Source: Paenibacillus sp. 481 (GTDB lineage Bacteria; Bacillota; Bacilli; Paenibacillales; Paenibacillaceae). From it: a stretch of DNA of 64,000 nt. The notes beneath the pieces are model-generated. The model made no database searches. It was not told the origin of the DNA and saw only the letters and a program-made list of their open reading frames with translations. Of this stretch, positions 9,754-18,592 are shown piece after piece. The DNA is taken from positions 5,597,501 to 5,661,500 of the forward strand of contig NZ_CP075175.1 of assembly GCF_021223605.1 (NCBI RefSeq), written 5' to 3'. The position numbers and the translations under genes are program-made. Each line of letters opens with the position of its first letter. The stretch's first letter is position 1.

Positions 9754-11235
9754 ATGGCACAGTTGAAAAGTTTAAGTCCGAAAGTAGAGGCATTTTTGCA
9801 AGGAACAAAAAAGCTTTTTATTAATGGAGAGTGGGTCGAATCCGTAAAAGGAAATGTGTTTACTTCGATGAATCCCGCTACAGGTGACGTATTAGCTGTC
9901 GTGTATGAGGCAACGGCGGAAGATGTTGACCTTGCTGTTGATGCTGCGCGTGAAGCATTCGATCATGGCGAATGGTCTAAAATCGGACCAGCTGATCGCA
10001 GCCGACTCATCTACAAGTTAGCGGATTTAATTGAAGCGAATAAGCAAGAGCTGGCTGAACTGGAAACACTGGACAACGGCAAGCCGCTTCGTGAAACGTT
10101 AACTGCCGATATTCCGTTGACGGTTGAGCATTTCCGTTACTATGCAGGCTGGGCAACTAAAGTTGTCGGACAAACGATTCCGACGGCCGGTAACTTTCAT
10201 ACGTACACGCGGCACGAAGCTGTCGGTGTAGTCGGACAGATCATTCCGTGGAACTTCCCACTGCTCATGGCGGCGTGGAAATTAGGTGCTGCGCTTGCTG
10301 TCGGCTGTACAATCGTATTAAAGCCAGCTGAACAAACGCCTCTATCCGCTTTATACTTAGCACAGTTAGCACAAGAGGCTGGATTCCCGAAAGGGGTTAT
10401 CAACATCATACCTGGGTTCGGTGAGACAGCAGGTGCCCCACTCGTTCAGCACCCTAAAGTAGACAAGATAGCCTTCACAGGGTCTACTTCTGTAGGTAAG
10501 CTCATTATGAAGCAAGCCGCTGATACCGTGAAAAAGGTGACGCTTGAACTTGGCGGTAAGTCACCGAACATCATTTTGCCGGATGCCGATCTGTCTAAAG
10601 CGGTTCCTGGCGCTCTGCAAGGCATAACGTTTAATCAAGGACAGGTGTGCTCTGCTGGCTCGCGTCTATTTGTGCAAAAGAAATGTTATGACAATGTGGT
10701 CGCTGATCTCGTTACATCAGCGAAAAAGATTAAAGTCGGCTCCGGACTCGATTTGGAGACGGAAATGGGCCCGCTTGTCTCGACCGAGCAGCATGCTGTC
10801 GTCCAGAAATTTATTGAGCAAGGCCGAGCAGAAGGTGCAGAGCTGTTAGCTGGCGGCAAGGTTCCTTACACGAGCGGTTATTTTGTGGAGCCGACTATTT
10901 TTGCCAATGTAAACGGCACGATGACTATTGCACGCGAGGAAATTTTCGGGCCTGTAGTAGCGGCTATCCCGTATGACACGGTGGATGATCTAGTGGAGCA
11001 AGCCAATCATTCTACATATGGTTTGGCCGCTGGAGTTTGGACCCAAAATTTGCAGCAAGCGCACAGCATTGCAAACAAATTAAAAGCGGGTACGGTATGG
11101 ATCAATTGCTATAACGTATTTGATGCCGCCGCACCTTTCGGAGGTTATAAACAATCTGGACTTGGGCGTGAGATGGGCTCCTACGCACTTGATAATTATA
11201 CAGAAGTCAAGACTGTTTGGGTTAATTTGGACTAA
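9754..11235 (+). CDS. NAD(P)-dependent aldehyde dehydrogenase (class 1/2 ALDH family)
   Basis: A 493-residue soluble enzyme oxidising an aldehyde to its carboxylic acid with NAD(P)+. It has the full family length and every diagnostic element: the PWNFPL cofactor-binding stretch, the FTGSTSVGK nucleotide-binding turn, the general base Glu265 in LELGGKSPN, and the nucleophile Cys299 in GQVCSAGSR, with the usual 34-residue Glu-Cys spacing. EEIFGPVV and the C-terminal FGGYKQSGLGRE also match. AAGGAGTG precedes the ATG. It resembles Bacillus DhaS and betaine-aldehyde dehydrogenases, but the substrate cannot be read from sequence. It is divergent from the NRPS gene, and whether it belongs to that cluster is unknown. 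A hairpin follows the stop. Confidence 0.95.
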   Translation: MAQLKSLSPKVEAFLQGTKKLFINGEWVESVKGNVFTSMNPATGDVLAVVYEATAEDVDLAVDAAREAFDHGEWSKIGPADRSRLIYKLADLIEANKQELAELETLDNGKPLRETLTADIPLTVEHFRYYAGWATKVVGQTIPTAGNFHTYTRHEAVGVVGQIIPWNFPLLMAAWKLGAALAVGCTIVLKPAEQTPLSALYLAQLAQEAGFPKGVINIIPGFGETAGAPLVQHPKVDKIAFTGSTSVGKLIMKQAADTVKKVTLELGGKSPNIILPDADLSKAVPGALQGITFNQGQVCSAGSRLFVQKKCYDNVVADLVTSAKKIKVGSGLDLETEMGPLVSTEQHAVVQKFIEQGRAEGAELLAGGKVPYTSGYFVEPTIFANVNGTMTIAREEIFGPVVAAIPYDTVDDLVEQANHSTYGLAAGVWTQNLQQAHSIANKLKAGTVWINCYNVFDAAAPFGGYKQSGLGREMGSYALDNYTEVKTVWVNLD

Positions 11236-11247
11236 TTCGTAATCCAA

Positions 11248-11281
11248 AAAGGCGATACGGCCTCCGCGCTGTGTCGCCTTT
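11248..11281. terminator. Bidirectional intrinsic terminator between aldehyde dehydrogenase and cysC
   Basis: Stem AAAGGCGA / TCGCCTTT with a GC-rich loop. On the minus strand the stem is followed by a T run, and it overlaps the stop of the APS kinase gene. The plus-strand T tract is weak. Confidence 0.7.
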
Positions 11282-11822
11282 ATCCCCTCGTTATATAGCC
11301 TCTATTCGCTAGTAAATCAATCACATGTTGGGCGCAAGCTTGCACATCTTGCTGATCGGTCTCTAGTACCAAATCTGGTGCTAGTGGCGGTTCATATGGA
11401 TCACTAATTCCGGTAAAATGTAAGATCTCACCCGCTATCGCTTTTCGATATAGTCCTTTGACATCGCGTGCAATGAGTAGCTCTAGTGGCGCGGTCACAT
11501 AAACTTCCAGCCAATCTCCAATTTCTTCTTTCGCATACTGTCGCATCGAGCGATATGGTGAGATTAAGGAAGCCAGACAAATCACATCATGCTTCGTCAA
11601 TAATTGAGCCACATAGCTAACCCGCTCAATATTGGTGTGGCGATCTTGCTTTGAAAAGCCTAAGTCATTGCACAGTTTCGTACGTATCACATCTCCATCT
11701 AAGCATTCCGCCTTTAATCCTGCATTGGTTAGTCGAGTATGGACACACTTTGCAATGGTCGTTTTTCCGGCCCCAGACAGACCCGTAAACCAAACAGTTA
11801 CTCCGCGCTGTTTGCCACCCAT
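11280..11822 (-). CDS. cysC: Adenylylsulfate (APS) kinase
   Basis: A 180-residue cytoplasmic kinase making PAPS from APS and ATP. The P-loop GLSGAGKTT lies at residues 14-22. The APS-binding region shows ECLDGDVIRTKL, DLGFSKQDR and the SLISPYRSMRQYA segment carrying the family serine. Length is typical of a monofunctional CysC. The ATG follows AGGGGGAAT at a slightly long spacing. No ATP sulfurylase or PAPS reductase gene is nearby, but the divergent neighbour is a PAPS-type sulfotransferase. That points to PAPS made for sulfating a molecule rather than for assimilation; the link is inference from adjacency. Confidence 0.96.
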   Translation of the reverse strand: MGGKQRGVTVWFTGLSGAGKTTIAKCVHTRLTNAGLKAECLDGDVIRTKLCNDLGFSKQDRHTNIERVSYVAQLLTKHDVICLASLISPYRSMRQYAKEEIGDWLEVYVTAPLELLIARDVKGLYRKAIAGEILHFTGISDPYEPPLAPDLVLETDQQDVQACAQHVIDLLANRGYITRG

Positions 11823-12005
11823 TCCACTATATTCCCCCTATTTAGTGCTAGTTCGATAGTGTATGCATAATCGATAAATGACGTTTGGATACTGAGCGAG
11901 GATTGTTTGTTTGGCTAAATAACCGAAAAATAAAGGGACTCTCCTAGCACGAATCTACGACCACCATAATATGCTATAGTAGTTGGAATGGAAGGAGCCG
12001 GTTCG

Positions 12006-12791
12006 ATGTCAGAGCCATTAATCATCTTTCTTCACATCCCGAGAACAGGCGGCACCACACTAAATAAAATGCTGCTCGATCAGTATGAGCGTGATCAAAT
12101 TGCTTTTTTGCATGACGATCCAGAGTGGTCCCTTGAACGCCTTATTCATGTATGCAATTCAGAGCAAAACACGATTAAAGTGATATCCGGTCACTTTCCT
12201 TTCGGTATTCACGAGTTCATTGCTCGCCCGTGTACGTATGTTACCTTTTTACGACATCCGATCGATTTAATCCTGTCTACTTATTACTTTATTTTAAAAC
12301 ATAATCCTGATAGGATAGCTCATTTGAACTTTCAACAGTTTATCGAGAGTACGGAATGGAACTTTGCAACGAGCAATGTTCAGACCAAATTTTTATATGG
12401 GATGCAGCGACAGCATGAATTATCGCTATCAGTTGAATATTCATTATGGAATCACTTCACTCCAGATGTGAAGCAGGCGCAGGAACACTTGCGCAACCAT
12501 TTCGCTGTTGTCGGGGTTACCGACCGATTTAAAGAAGGCGTTCGACGATTATCCAAAATACTTCGTTGGACAACACCTATCCAACTGTACGTAGAAAATA
12601 CGACCGACAACCGTCCTTCGCGCTCCTCCTTAGATGCTTCAACCATGCAACTATTATTCGAAAAAAATGAGCTGGATTTCCAATTGTACGAATTTGCAGA
12701 GAGCTTGTTTCGTAAGCAGAAAGGGTGGTCTCCTTCATTTTCTCTTACAAAAAGCAAAAGTAGCCTACCCTTCGCTTGGAGACGTTTATAA
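12006..12791 (+). CDS. PAPS-dependent sulfotransferase family protein
   Basis: A 261-residue protein with the 5'-phosphosulfate loop FLHIPRTGGTTL at its N-terminus (residues 8-19) and a 3'-phosphate-binding segment FLRHPIDLILSTYY further on, the two signatures of Sulfotransfer-type enzymes. ATG at 12006 is preferred over an ATG six codons earlier because GGAAGGAG lies 9 nt before it, whereas the upstream ATG overlaps that site. There is no signal peptide, so it is probably cytosolic. It lies divergent to cysC, which would supply its donor. The acceptor is unknown: candidates are the NRPS product, a cell-wall sugar or another metabolite. It ends in a 6-bp convergent overlap with rpoN. Confidence 0.82.
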   Translation: MSEPLIIFLHIPRTGGTTLNKMLLDQYERDQIAFLHDDPEWSLERLIHVCNSEQNTIKVISGHFPFGIHEFIARPCTYVTFLRHPIDLILSTYYFILKHNPDRIAHLNFQQFIESTEWNFATSNVQTKFLYGMQRQHELSLSVEYSLWNHFTPDVKQAQEHLRNHFAVVGVTDRFKEGVRRLSKILRWTTPIQLYVENTTDNRPSRSSLDASTMQLLFEKNELDFQLYEFAESLFRKQKGWSPSFSLTKSKSSLPFAWRRL

Positions 12792-14156
12792 TTTTCGTTT
12801 AGCCGAACTTAAAATGCCCAACTCCTCCCGATATTTCATCACTGTACGACGGGAGATATGAATTCCTTCTTGATGAAGCAATTCCGTCAGCTTCTGGTCA
12901 GAATGCGGCTTGCTGCGATGTTCTTGCGCAACCATTATTTTCAGCCGTTCCTTAATACGCAACGATGAAGCATCTTCACCTTGATCCGTACTCACTCCTG
13001 TAGGGAAGAAAAACTTCAGTTCAAATAGCCCCCATGGGGTCTGCGCATACTTGCCATTCGTTGCCCGACTAACCGTGGATTCATGCAACTGTACTTCCGC
13101 TGCCACTTGCTTCAATGTCAACGGTTTCAATCCACATTTTCCGTTACGAAAAAACTGGATTTGCTCCGCCACAATCGCCTCCGTAACTCGCAGCAAAGTC
13201 GCATGTCGCTGTGCTACGCACTTCATTAAAAACTGGGCTTCACTGCGCTTTGCTTTTACATAGCTGTGCGTCGTACACAGCGAGCGTTGCTGCGCTAGCA
13301 TGGAATAATATTGATTGTTGACCGTCAATCGCGGGGCCGCTCGATCAAGTACGGTAACTACGAATTTGTCCCTATCGTCTCCACCGCCCCCTTTGCGATC
13401 AATAACAACGTCAGGTGTGATATACGTTGTACGATCACCGGAAAATGACGCCCCTGGCCGAGGGTTTAGCTGCTTAATAATGTGTATCGCGGTTTGAATT
13501 TGCGCTAGAGTCGTTTGAAAAAGATTTACTAGTTTCGTCATACGATGGCGGGCAATATCTTCAAGATGGTGTTGGATAAGCTGTGGAGTAAAAGACGGAT
13601 AGGAGGCAATATGCTGAAGCTGAATGAGCAGACATTCCCGCAAGCTCATCGCGCCAACACCGTAAGGCTCAAAGCTCTGTAAGACGCTTAACGCATATTC
13701 AACCTCCTCGCGCTTGCATGAAAGCGTATGCGAAATATCGAGCGCGGATAGCTCTAAATAGCCGTTAGGATCAAGGTTACCGATCATATACATCATAATG
13801 GCGCGTATGGAAGCGGGAACGTTGCTCATGAATTGCAACTGCTCCATTAAGTGATCGGCTAAGGTCACCTCGCCAGATGCAGGAATTAAAGCTAGCGGAT
13901 CATCGTCATGACCATGTGACGAATACGGCTGACTGGTTAAACGATACGGATTGTGGTCATATTCAGATGGCGCGTATGGAGTGATATGATCCCCTTCGCT
14001 TGCAAATTCCAGCAACGGGTTGTTTACCAATTCCTCGTTCAAATAATCATGTAACTCGGAGGTCGATAATTGAAGGATTTTAATCGCCTGCTGTAGTTGT
14101 GGCGTCATTGCCATTGCAGCTGTTTGCTGTTGAAGCAATCCGAATTTACTCGTCAT
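12786..14156 (-). CDS. rpoN: RNA polymerase sigma-54 factor
   Basis: A 456-residue sigma-54 (called SigL in Bacillus). The glutamine-rich region I (KFGLLQQQTAAMAMTPQLQQ), needed for activator-dependent opening, comes first. The core-binding region follows, then a helix-turn-helix (QVAAEVQLHESTVSRAT) and the C-terminal RpoN box ISRRTVMKYREELGI, which reads the -24 element. ATG at 14156 has AAGGGG 8 nt upstream; a TTG two codons earlier sits too close to that site. No bacterial enhancer-binding protein and no clear GG-N10-GC promoter was recognised in the window, so its targets lie elsewhere. Confidence 0.97.
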   Translation of the reverse strand: MTSKFGLLQQQTAAMAMTPQLQQAIKILQLSTSELHDYLNEELVNNPLLEFASEGDHITPYAPSEYDHNPYRLTSQPYSSHGHDDDPLALIPASGEVTLADHLMEQLQFMSNVPASIRAIMMYMIGNLDPNGYLELSALDISHTLSCKREEVEYALSVLQSFEPYGVGAMSLRECLLIQLQHIASYPSFTPQLIQHHLEDIARHRMTKLVNLFQTTLAQIQTAIHIIKQLNPRPGASFSGDRTTYITPDVVIDRKGGGGDDRDKFVVTVLDRAAPRLTVNNQYYSMLAQQRSLCTTHSYVKAKRSEAQFLMKCVAQRHATLLRVTEAIVAEQIQFFRNGKCGLKPLTLKQVAAEVQLHESTVSRATNGKYAQTPWGLFELKFFFPTGVSTDQGEDASSLRIKERLKIMVAQEHRSKPHSDQKLTELLHQEGIHISRRTVMKYREELGILSSAKRKL

Positions 14157-14362
14157 CCTCAATCCCCTTCAACCTATTTTCTAGTGGCTATCCTTCTTCA
14201 TATGCAGCGTCGCGCCTGATTGTCAACGCTTTCAATAATGTGTCGTTATGTTCATTTTTACCATGGATCAATAACGTTTTCAAGCGATCTGAACAACAAA
14301 AGGTATCGTTAACTGTTACTACGAACCAATCACACACTTACAATGGCTTTCAACATGCAAAA

Positions 14363-14397
14363 GCGCCCTGCAACACGTTCTCTATGTTGCAGGGCGC
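14363..14397 (-). terminator. Terminator of the EamA transporter gene
   Basis: A 13-bp GC-rich stem (GCGCCCTGCAACA / TGTTGCAGGGCGC) with a 9-nt loop, followed on the minus strand by TTTTGC, 24 nt after the transporter stop. Confidence 0.9.
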
Positions 14398-14420
14398 ACG
14401 ATTATTTATAAAAGTTAAAG

Positions 14421-15350
14421 TTAACTTTGCTTTGATACGTAGTATAAAGCGATCCAAATAAGAGCAAAACCAAACAGCTGCGGTATCGTGATGGCTTGGT
14501 GCAGCACGAGCCAATTCGCAAGCATGCCGACCATCGGAAAGGATAGCTCGGCCAGCGTCGCATAGGATGCCTTCGTGCTCGATAGGCCACGGTAGTACAA
14601 CAATAAGCTCAATAAGCCAAGAATAAAGGCTTGTAGCACAATGTTCAGCGACACCGTTCCCCACGCGGACATTGGAACCGTCCAGCTTGGTGCTTCGACC
14701 CATGTAAGGGCCATCAGCAATGGAAGTGCCAATACAAAACGCAACGCAGTGACGGTCTCATATTTCATTTGCCCGAGCAGCATTCTGCCCATGACAGTAG
14801 ATCCGCCCCATAATAGTGCAGCTCCTACGGACAGCAAGCTACTTATGCCGATAACATCGTTCAATCCAACTGGAAGCGACAAACCGAATGTCAGCAAGTA
14901 AGTACCTACAATGGCGAGCAGTAATAACAACGAAAAATGACGTGGCAACGATTCCTTTAGTAAAATGCGTGCCAAAATGATTGCAAACAACGGTTGCAGC
15001 TTCTGCAATAGCAGTACCGCATTCGGGTTGCCTACTGCGAAGGCTTGCGTGAACATAATCGTTGCGACGACAGACCCGCCCCACGAAATAAAGAGCAAGG
15101 CAGCAATATGCTTCAACGAAATGCCGGCAAGTTCCTTCCGATGCACCCACAGCACAGGCACTGCATACACAAGTAGCAGTAAGTGCTCAATAAATACGAT
15201 CTGCGTGGCCGTTAAATACTCTAACGTCAGAACTCGAAATAGTGGACCAATGCCCCAAAAGGCAGCACCTAGCGCCACGAGCCACACTCCGCTCGGAACG
15301 CTCTTGTTTGTTTGATCCACAGCTAATGGATTTAAAGCCGTTTTTTCCAT
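14421..15350 (-). CDS. EamA/DMT-family transporter, likely riboflavin uptake
   Basis: A 309-residue membrane protein with ten predicted helices in two EamA halves, about 26-160 and 170-305. ATG at 15350 is chosen because GAGGAGG lies 9 nt upstream; the TTG two codons earlier is too close. The decisive clue is the FMN riboswitch in its leader, which makes it part of the flavin regulon. Flavin-regulated DMT transporters are known (ImpX in some Firmicutes and Fusobacterium, RibN in alphaproteobacteria), so flavin import is the best inference. It is transcribed alone, with its own terminator. The substrate is not provable from the protein sequence. Confidence 0.85.
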   Translation of the reverse strand: MEKTALNPLAVDQTNKSVPSGVWLVALGAAFWGIGPLFRVLTLEYLTATQIVFIEHLLLLVYAVPVLWVHRKELAGISLKHIAALLFISWGGSVVATIMFTQAFAVGNPNAVLLLQKLQPLFAIILARILLKESLPRHFSLLLLLAIVGTYLLTFGLSLPVGLNDVIGISSLLSVGAALLWGGSTVMGRMLLGQMKYETVTALRFVLALPLLMALTWVEAPSWTVPMSAWGTVSLNIVLQAFILGLLSLLLYYRGLSSTKASYATLAELSFPMVGMLANWLVLHQAITIPQLFGFALIWIALYYVSKQS

Positions 15351-15490
15351 ATTCAATAACCTCCTCAGGTTGATTGAACATAGGACCTTTGTGGAGATGT
15401 TAAACGTCGCCCAGCCATCCGCGGCTGAACTTCCGTCGATCTCGCATTAGAGCTGTAGTATGCAGTTCTGAGTGTGAAATGCGTGTATCT

Positions 15491-15648
15491 GATCTTCTCC
15501 CATCCGGACTGTACCGTCGGCCTTGGAGTTGCACCAAGTCAGTCACTGCTTGCTTCCATAAGTTCCATAAGCAAAAGACAGTGAGTCGCGGGCTTAGGCA
15601 TAAATGCACATTACCGCCGGTCAGGAATTTCACCTGCCCCGAAGATCC
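15491..15648 (-). promoter_or_regulatory. FMN riboswitch (RFN element)
   Basis: Read on the minus strand, it opens with GGATCTTCGGGGCAGGTG, continues with AATTCCTGACCGGCGGT and later GACGGTACAGTCCGGATGGG, and closes with GAAGATC, which pairs with the opening to form P1. These are the hallmark conserved blocks of the FMN aptamer. About 140 nt separate it from the transporter ATG. That stretch contains a small hairpin CAGCC / GGCTG (15412-15427) but no obvious T-tract terminator, so control may act on translation or through a structure not seen by eye. FMN binding should switch the gene off. Confidence 0.97.
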
Positions 15649-15788
15649 TCTATTCAACATCATCAAAATTGTGAACCTATTTAGACGAGCAATAGTTCTG
15701 CTTTTCATTATACTTACTTTTAGTGAGAAAGCAATTCATTGTGCAAAAATCAAAAACTAGCCCTTTCAAACAACACCCCCTTTACCAC

Positions 15789-17270
15789 TTACAACTCCAT
15801 CATTTCACGAGCAATTTCCACATCATTAAAAGGAACGAGTCTATCTGCAAAAATTTGATGCGTTTCGTGTCCTTTTCCAGTAATCATGACACAATCATCT
15901 CCTTCTGCTGCTTGAATGGCCTGCTTAATCGCTTCTCTGCGGTCTGCAATCAATAAACAGCGTGACAATTGTTGCACATTTAAGCCTTGCACCATTTCGT
16001 TCAGAATAGCTTCGGGATGTTCAGATCGAGGATTATCGGACGTTAAAATGACAAGATCCGAAAGCGCAGCCGCTTTAGAGGCCATGAGCGGCCTTTTCAG
16101 CTTGTCCCTGTCTCCTTCGCAGCCGACTAACGTAATTAACCTCCCGCTTGTGAGATGTCTCGCGGTTGATAATACTTTTTCCAAACCGTCTGGATTGTGG
16201 GCATAATCGACCACGACACGGTAGCTTTGTCCGGCATCGACGGATTCAAAACGTCCTTGCACACCTGTAAACGATTCCAAGCTTTGTTTAATCGCGGATA
16301 GTGCGATGTTTTCAATGAGGCAGACGGTAATGGCGGCCAGCGCATTGTAGACGTTAAATTCGCCTATCATGTTCATGCGGATGGACATTTTTCCCTTGTA
16401 GCTAAGAACGGTGAATTCCGTGTAATCAGGCCCAACCGATATATCGGTTGCCTGCACATCGGCAGTCTGATGTATACCGTACGTAATGACTTGAGCTGCT
16501 GTCATGCTAGCTAATCTAGCGGATACGGGGTCGTCTGCGTTTATGACGGCAACTTGAACATTATCCGAATACGCATTCCCAAGTTGCGCAAACAATAATG
16601 CCTTATCTTGAAAATATCGATCCATGTGGTGATGGTAATCCAGATGATCATGCGTCAAATTTGTAAATACGACCGTTTTAAAATGACAGCCGCGCACTCG
16701 ACCCATACTTAATGCATGTGATGACACTTCCAAAGCCGCATATTCGGCTCCGCAATCCACCAACTTTTTCAAATACTGTTGCAATTGTATCGCGTCCGGC
16801 GTTGTGTGTGCCGTCTTTTCCGTAAGCGCTCCTAATTTCATCGCCATTGTGCCAATTAAACCGCAAGCGCGGTCGTTGTCCGACAATATTTTTTCAATCA
16901 TGCTCGTCGTGGTCGTTTTTCCATTTGTTCCGGTAACGCCAATTAATTTCAGACTTCTGGTAGGATGTCCATAGAACTTATCAGCAACCATCGCCATCGC
17001 TTTGCGCGAATCTGGTACAATAATTTGTGTAATGCCAACTGGGATATAATCCAACTTCTTACTGGATACGATCGCAGCACAGCCGCGGGCGACCGCTTCG
17101 ATTGCGAATTGATGACCGTCCGTCTGTGTGCCTGTAAGGCAAAAAAAGAGATCGCCTGGCTGTACTTGCGTCGAGTGCACGCTTAAGCCGTGTATAGGAA
17201 TGTGCGGGTCGCCTTTGATATGTTTAATAAGTAGCCATTCGAGTAAAGTAGACAGCTTTATGGGTTGCAT
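15789..17270 (-). CDS. murE: UDP-MurNAc-L-Ala-D-Glu:meso-diaminopimelate ligase
   Basis: A 493-residue cytoplasmic Mur ligase adding the third stem-peptide residue in peptidoglycan synthesis. The N-terminal UDP-binding domain is followed by the ATP loop GVTGTNGKTTTTS, TTPDAIQLQQYL, LEVSSHALSMGRV, and the C-terminal DNPRSE motif that selects meso-DAP over lysine. ATG at 17270 is chosen because AAGGAG lies 10 nt upstream; the ATG three codons earlier abuts that site. It lies outside any dcw cluster, with no murF or mraY beside it, so it may be a second copy; the window cannot settle this. Confidence 0.95.
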   Translation of the reverse strand: MQPIKLSTLLEWLLIKHIKGDPHIPIHGLSVHSTQVQPGDLFFCLTGTQTDGHQFAIEAVARGCAAIVSSKKLDYIPVGITQIIVPDSRKAMAMVADKFYGHPTRSLKLIGVTGTNGKTTTTSMIEKILSDNDRACGLIGTMAMKLGALTEKTAHTTPDAIQLQQYLKKLVDCGAEYAALEVSSHALSMGRVRGCHFKTVVFTNLTHDHLDYHHHMDRYFQDKALLFAQLGNAYSDNVQVAVINADDPVSARLASMTAAQVITYGIHQTADVQATDISVGPDYTEFTVLSYKGKMSIRMNMIGEFNVYNALAAITVCLIENIALSAIKQSLESFTGVQGRFESVDAGQSYRVVVDYAHNPDGLEKVLSTARHLTSGRLITLVGCEGDRDKLKRPLMASKAAALSDLVILTSDNPRSEHPEAILNEMVQGLNVQQLSRCLLIADRREAIKQAIQAAEGDDCVMITGKGHETHQIFADRLVPFNDVEIAREMMEL

Positions 17271-17361
17271 CTCGTCCATTCTCCTTGTCGTTGTTTACAT
17301 GTGCTAGTATTTTGGGAGTTAGTATGAACGGAAACATTTGGTTTCATGTACAAAAATAAAA

Positions 17362-17379
17362 ACCGGCTATACAGCCGGT
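17362..17379 (-). terminator. Terminator of the WYL/tandem-paralog operon
   Basis: Stem ACCGGCT / AGCCGGT with a 4-nt loop, followed on the minus strand by TTTTTATTTTTG, 85 nt past the last gene of the operon. Confidence 0.93.
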
Positions 17380-17464
17380 CAATTCGTCAATCATTCGTCT
17401 ACTTGGCAAAAGGAGTGCCGCACATGAATTTCACCACAAAAAATGTCCACCAATAGGTCAGCCA

Positions 17465-18565
17465 TTATCTTAGACCAACATGATTAAAGCGGTTATGTAC
17501 GGTTTCAAGCAGCCGCTCTTTAAGCATTTGGATCGCTTGCCCCTCTGCCGCTTTTGCTTCCTCAAACCATGACACAAGCAGTTGCTGCGAGTCGGTGACT
17601 TGCTCATGCGTACCACGCAATACAGCCGTCGCTTGCGCAAAATATTGCGCTACCTTCGCATATTGCGCCGCGACTGGCTGCAAGTTGGGCCAAATGGACT
17701 GCAACGCTGTGGTATATAACGCGATGTCTTTTTTGGCTGCGGCGTAGTATCGTACGACTTCGCGCGCTGCTTCTTGGTCGTAGTCACCTGTCTGCAACGC
17801 CTTGACAATAGCGTCGTAAGCCTGCTGCCCGCAAGCGTATTCGTCTTCGGGAAGCATCGGATCATGCGTCTCCCACACATAAATGGCTTGCAGGAAAGAC
17901 TCCTTATAAACGGAGAGCTCGTCCAGCTCATTCGAGCGTTCCCCGAACGATTGAAAGTACCAATATGGAGAATCGTTGTAGCCCAATTGAGCATAAGGAA
18001 TTGCTTTCATATGCTTCAAATGCTCAGCAGGCTCCGATAACGCTGCCTCCGTGCCATCACAATAATACAACTCAGCGCGGCTATCGTCGTAACCGGTGAC
18101 GACTACAAAGGCATCTTTCCACAAGATTACGCCCGTTCCGTCATTGATTGACGCTTTAATCTCATTGATGCCTTGCTGCTGATATAATGGAAATGTGGCC
18201 ATAAAGTGAAAGCCTGCGTCTTGCGAAGCCGAAATGCCGATAAAATCGGCCGCTAAAAAATGCTCCGCCATCCAGTTGTACGCGGTTGTCGAAACCGAAT
18301 CCAGCTGACGTTGAACCGTAAATCGGAAGCACAAAGCGGTCATGCCGGCTAGCATATACTTGGGGCAAGAAATCCAACCCTTATGGGTCAAAATAGCGTG
18401 CATCGCATCGACGTAACGGTTAAACTCGCTGTGCAACGTTAAATTGGACAACATTTTTGCCCCCAAACTTGCAATAGGGCTCACCTCTGTGCTTACCAGT
18501 ACCTCTGTATCGGGATATTCATTTTTAACAGCATGGTGTGCAAGCTTGTTGTGATGTTTATACAT
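17465..18565 (-). CDS. Unknown protein, paralog of the upstream gene (papain-like/BtrH-N-like look)
   Basis: A 366-residue protein I do not recognise with certainty. Its N-terminal ~190 residues share with the neighbour the blocks CPKYMLAGM, FRFTV, YQQQGI, GTGVILW, VTGYDDS and NDSPYWYF. This layout recalls the C39/BtrH-N cysteine-protease-like fold, but no complete Cys-His-Asp set can be assigned: the GYDD strand has Thr where His is usual. The remaining ~170 residues look helical. ATG at 18565 follows GGGGGAG by 6 nt. It is the last gene of the three-gene operon. There is no signal peptide or membrane helix. Function unknown. Confidence 0.85.
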   Translation of the reverse strand: MYKHHNKLAHHAVKNEYPDTEVLVSTEVSPIASLGAKMLSNLTLHSEFNRYVDAMHAILTHKGWISCPKYMLAGMTALCFRFTVQRQLDSVSTTAYNWMAEHFLAADFIGISASQDAGFHFMATFPLYQQQGINEIKASINDGTGVILWKDAFVVVTGYDDSRAELYYCDGTEAALSEPAEHLKHMKAIPYAQLGYNDSPYWYFQSFGERSNELDELSVYKESFLQAIYVWETHDPMLPEDEYACGQQAYDAIVKALQTGDYDQEAAREVVRYYAAAKKDIALYTTALQSIWPNLQPVAAQYAKVAQYFAQATAVLRGTHEQVTDSQQLLVSWFEEAKAAEGQAIQMLKERLLETVHNRFNHVGLR

Positions 18566-18592
18566 GGTATACTCCCCCATCATGGCTGCACT

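Noticed and set aside
15400-15708. 102-codon ORF on the minus strand
   Set aside because: It lies entirely over the FMN riboswitch; its residues are translation of conserved aptamer RNA.
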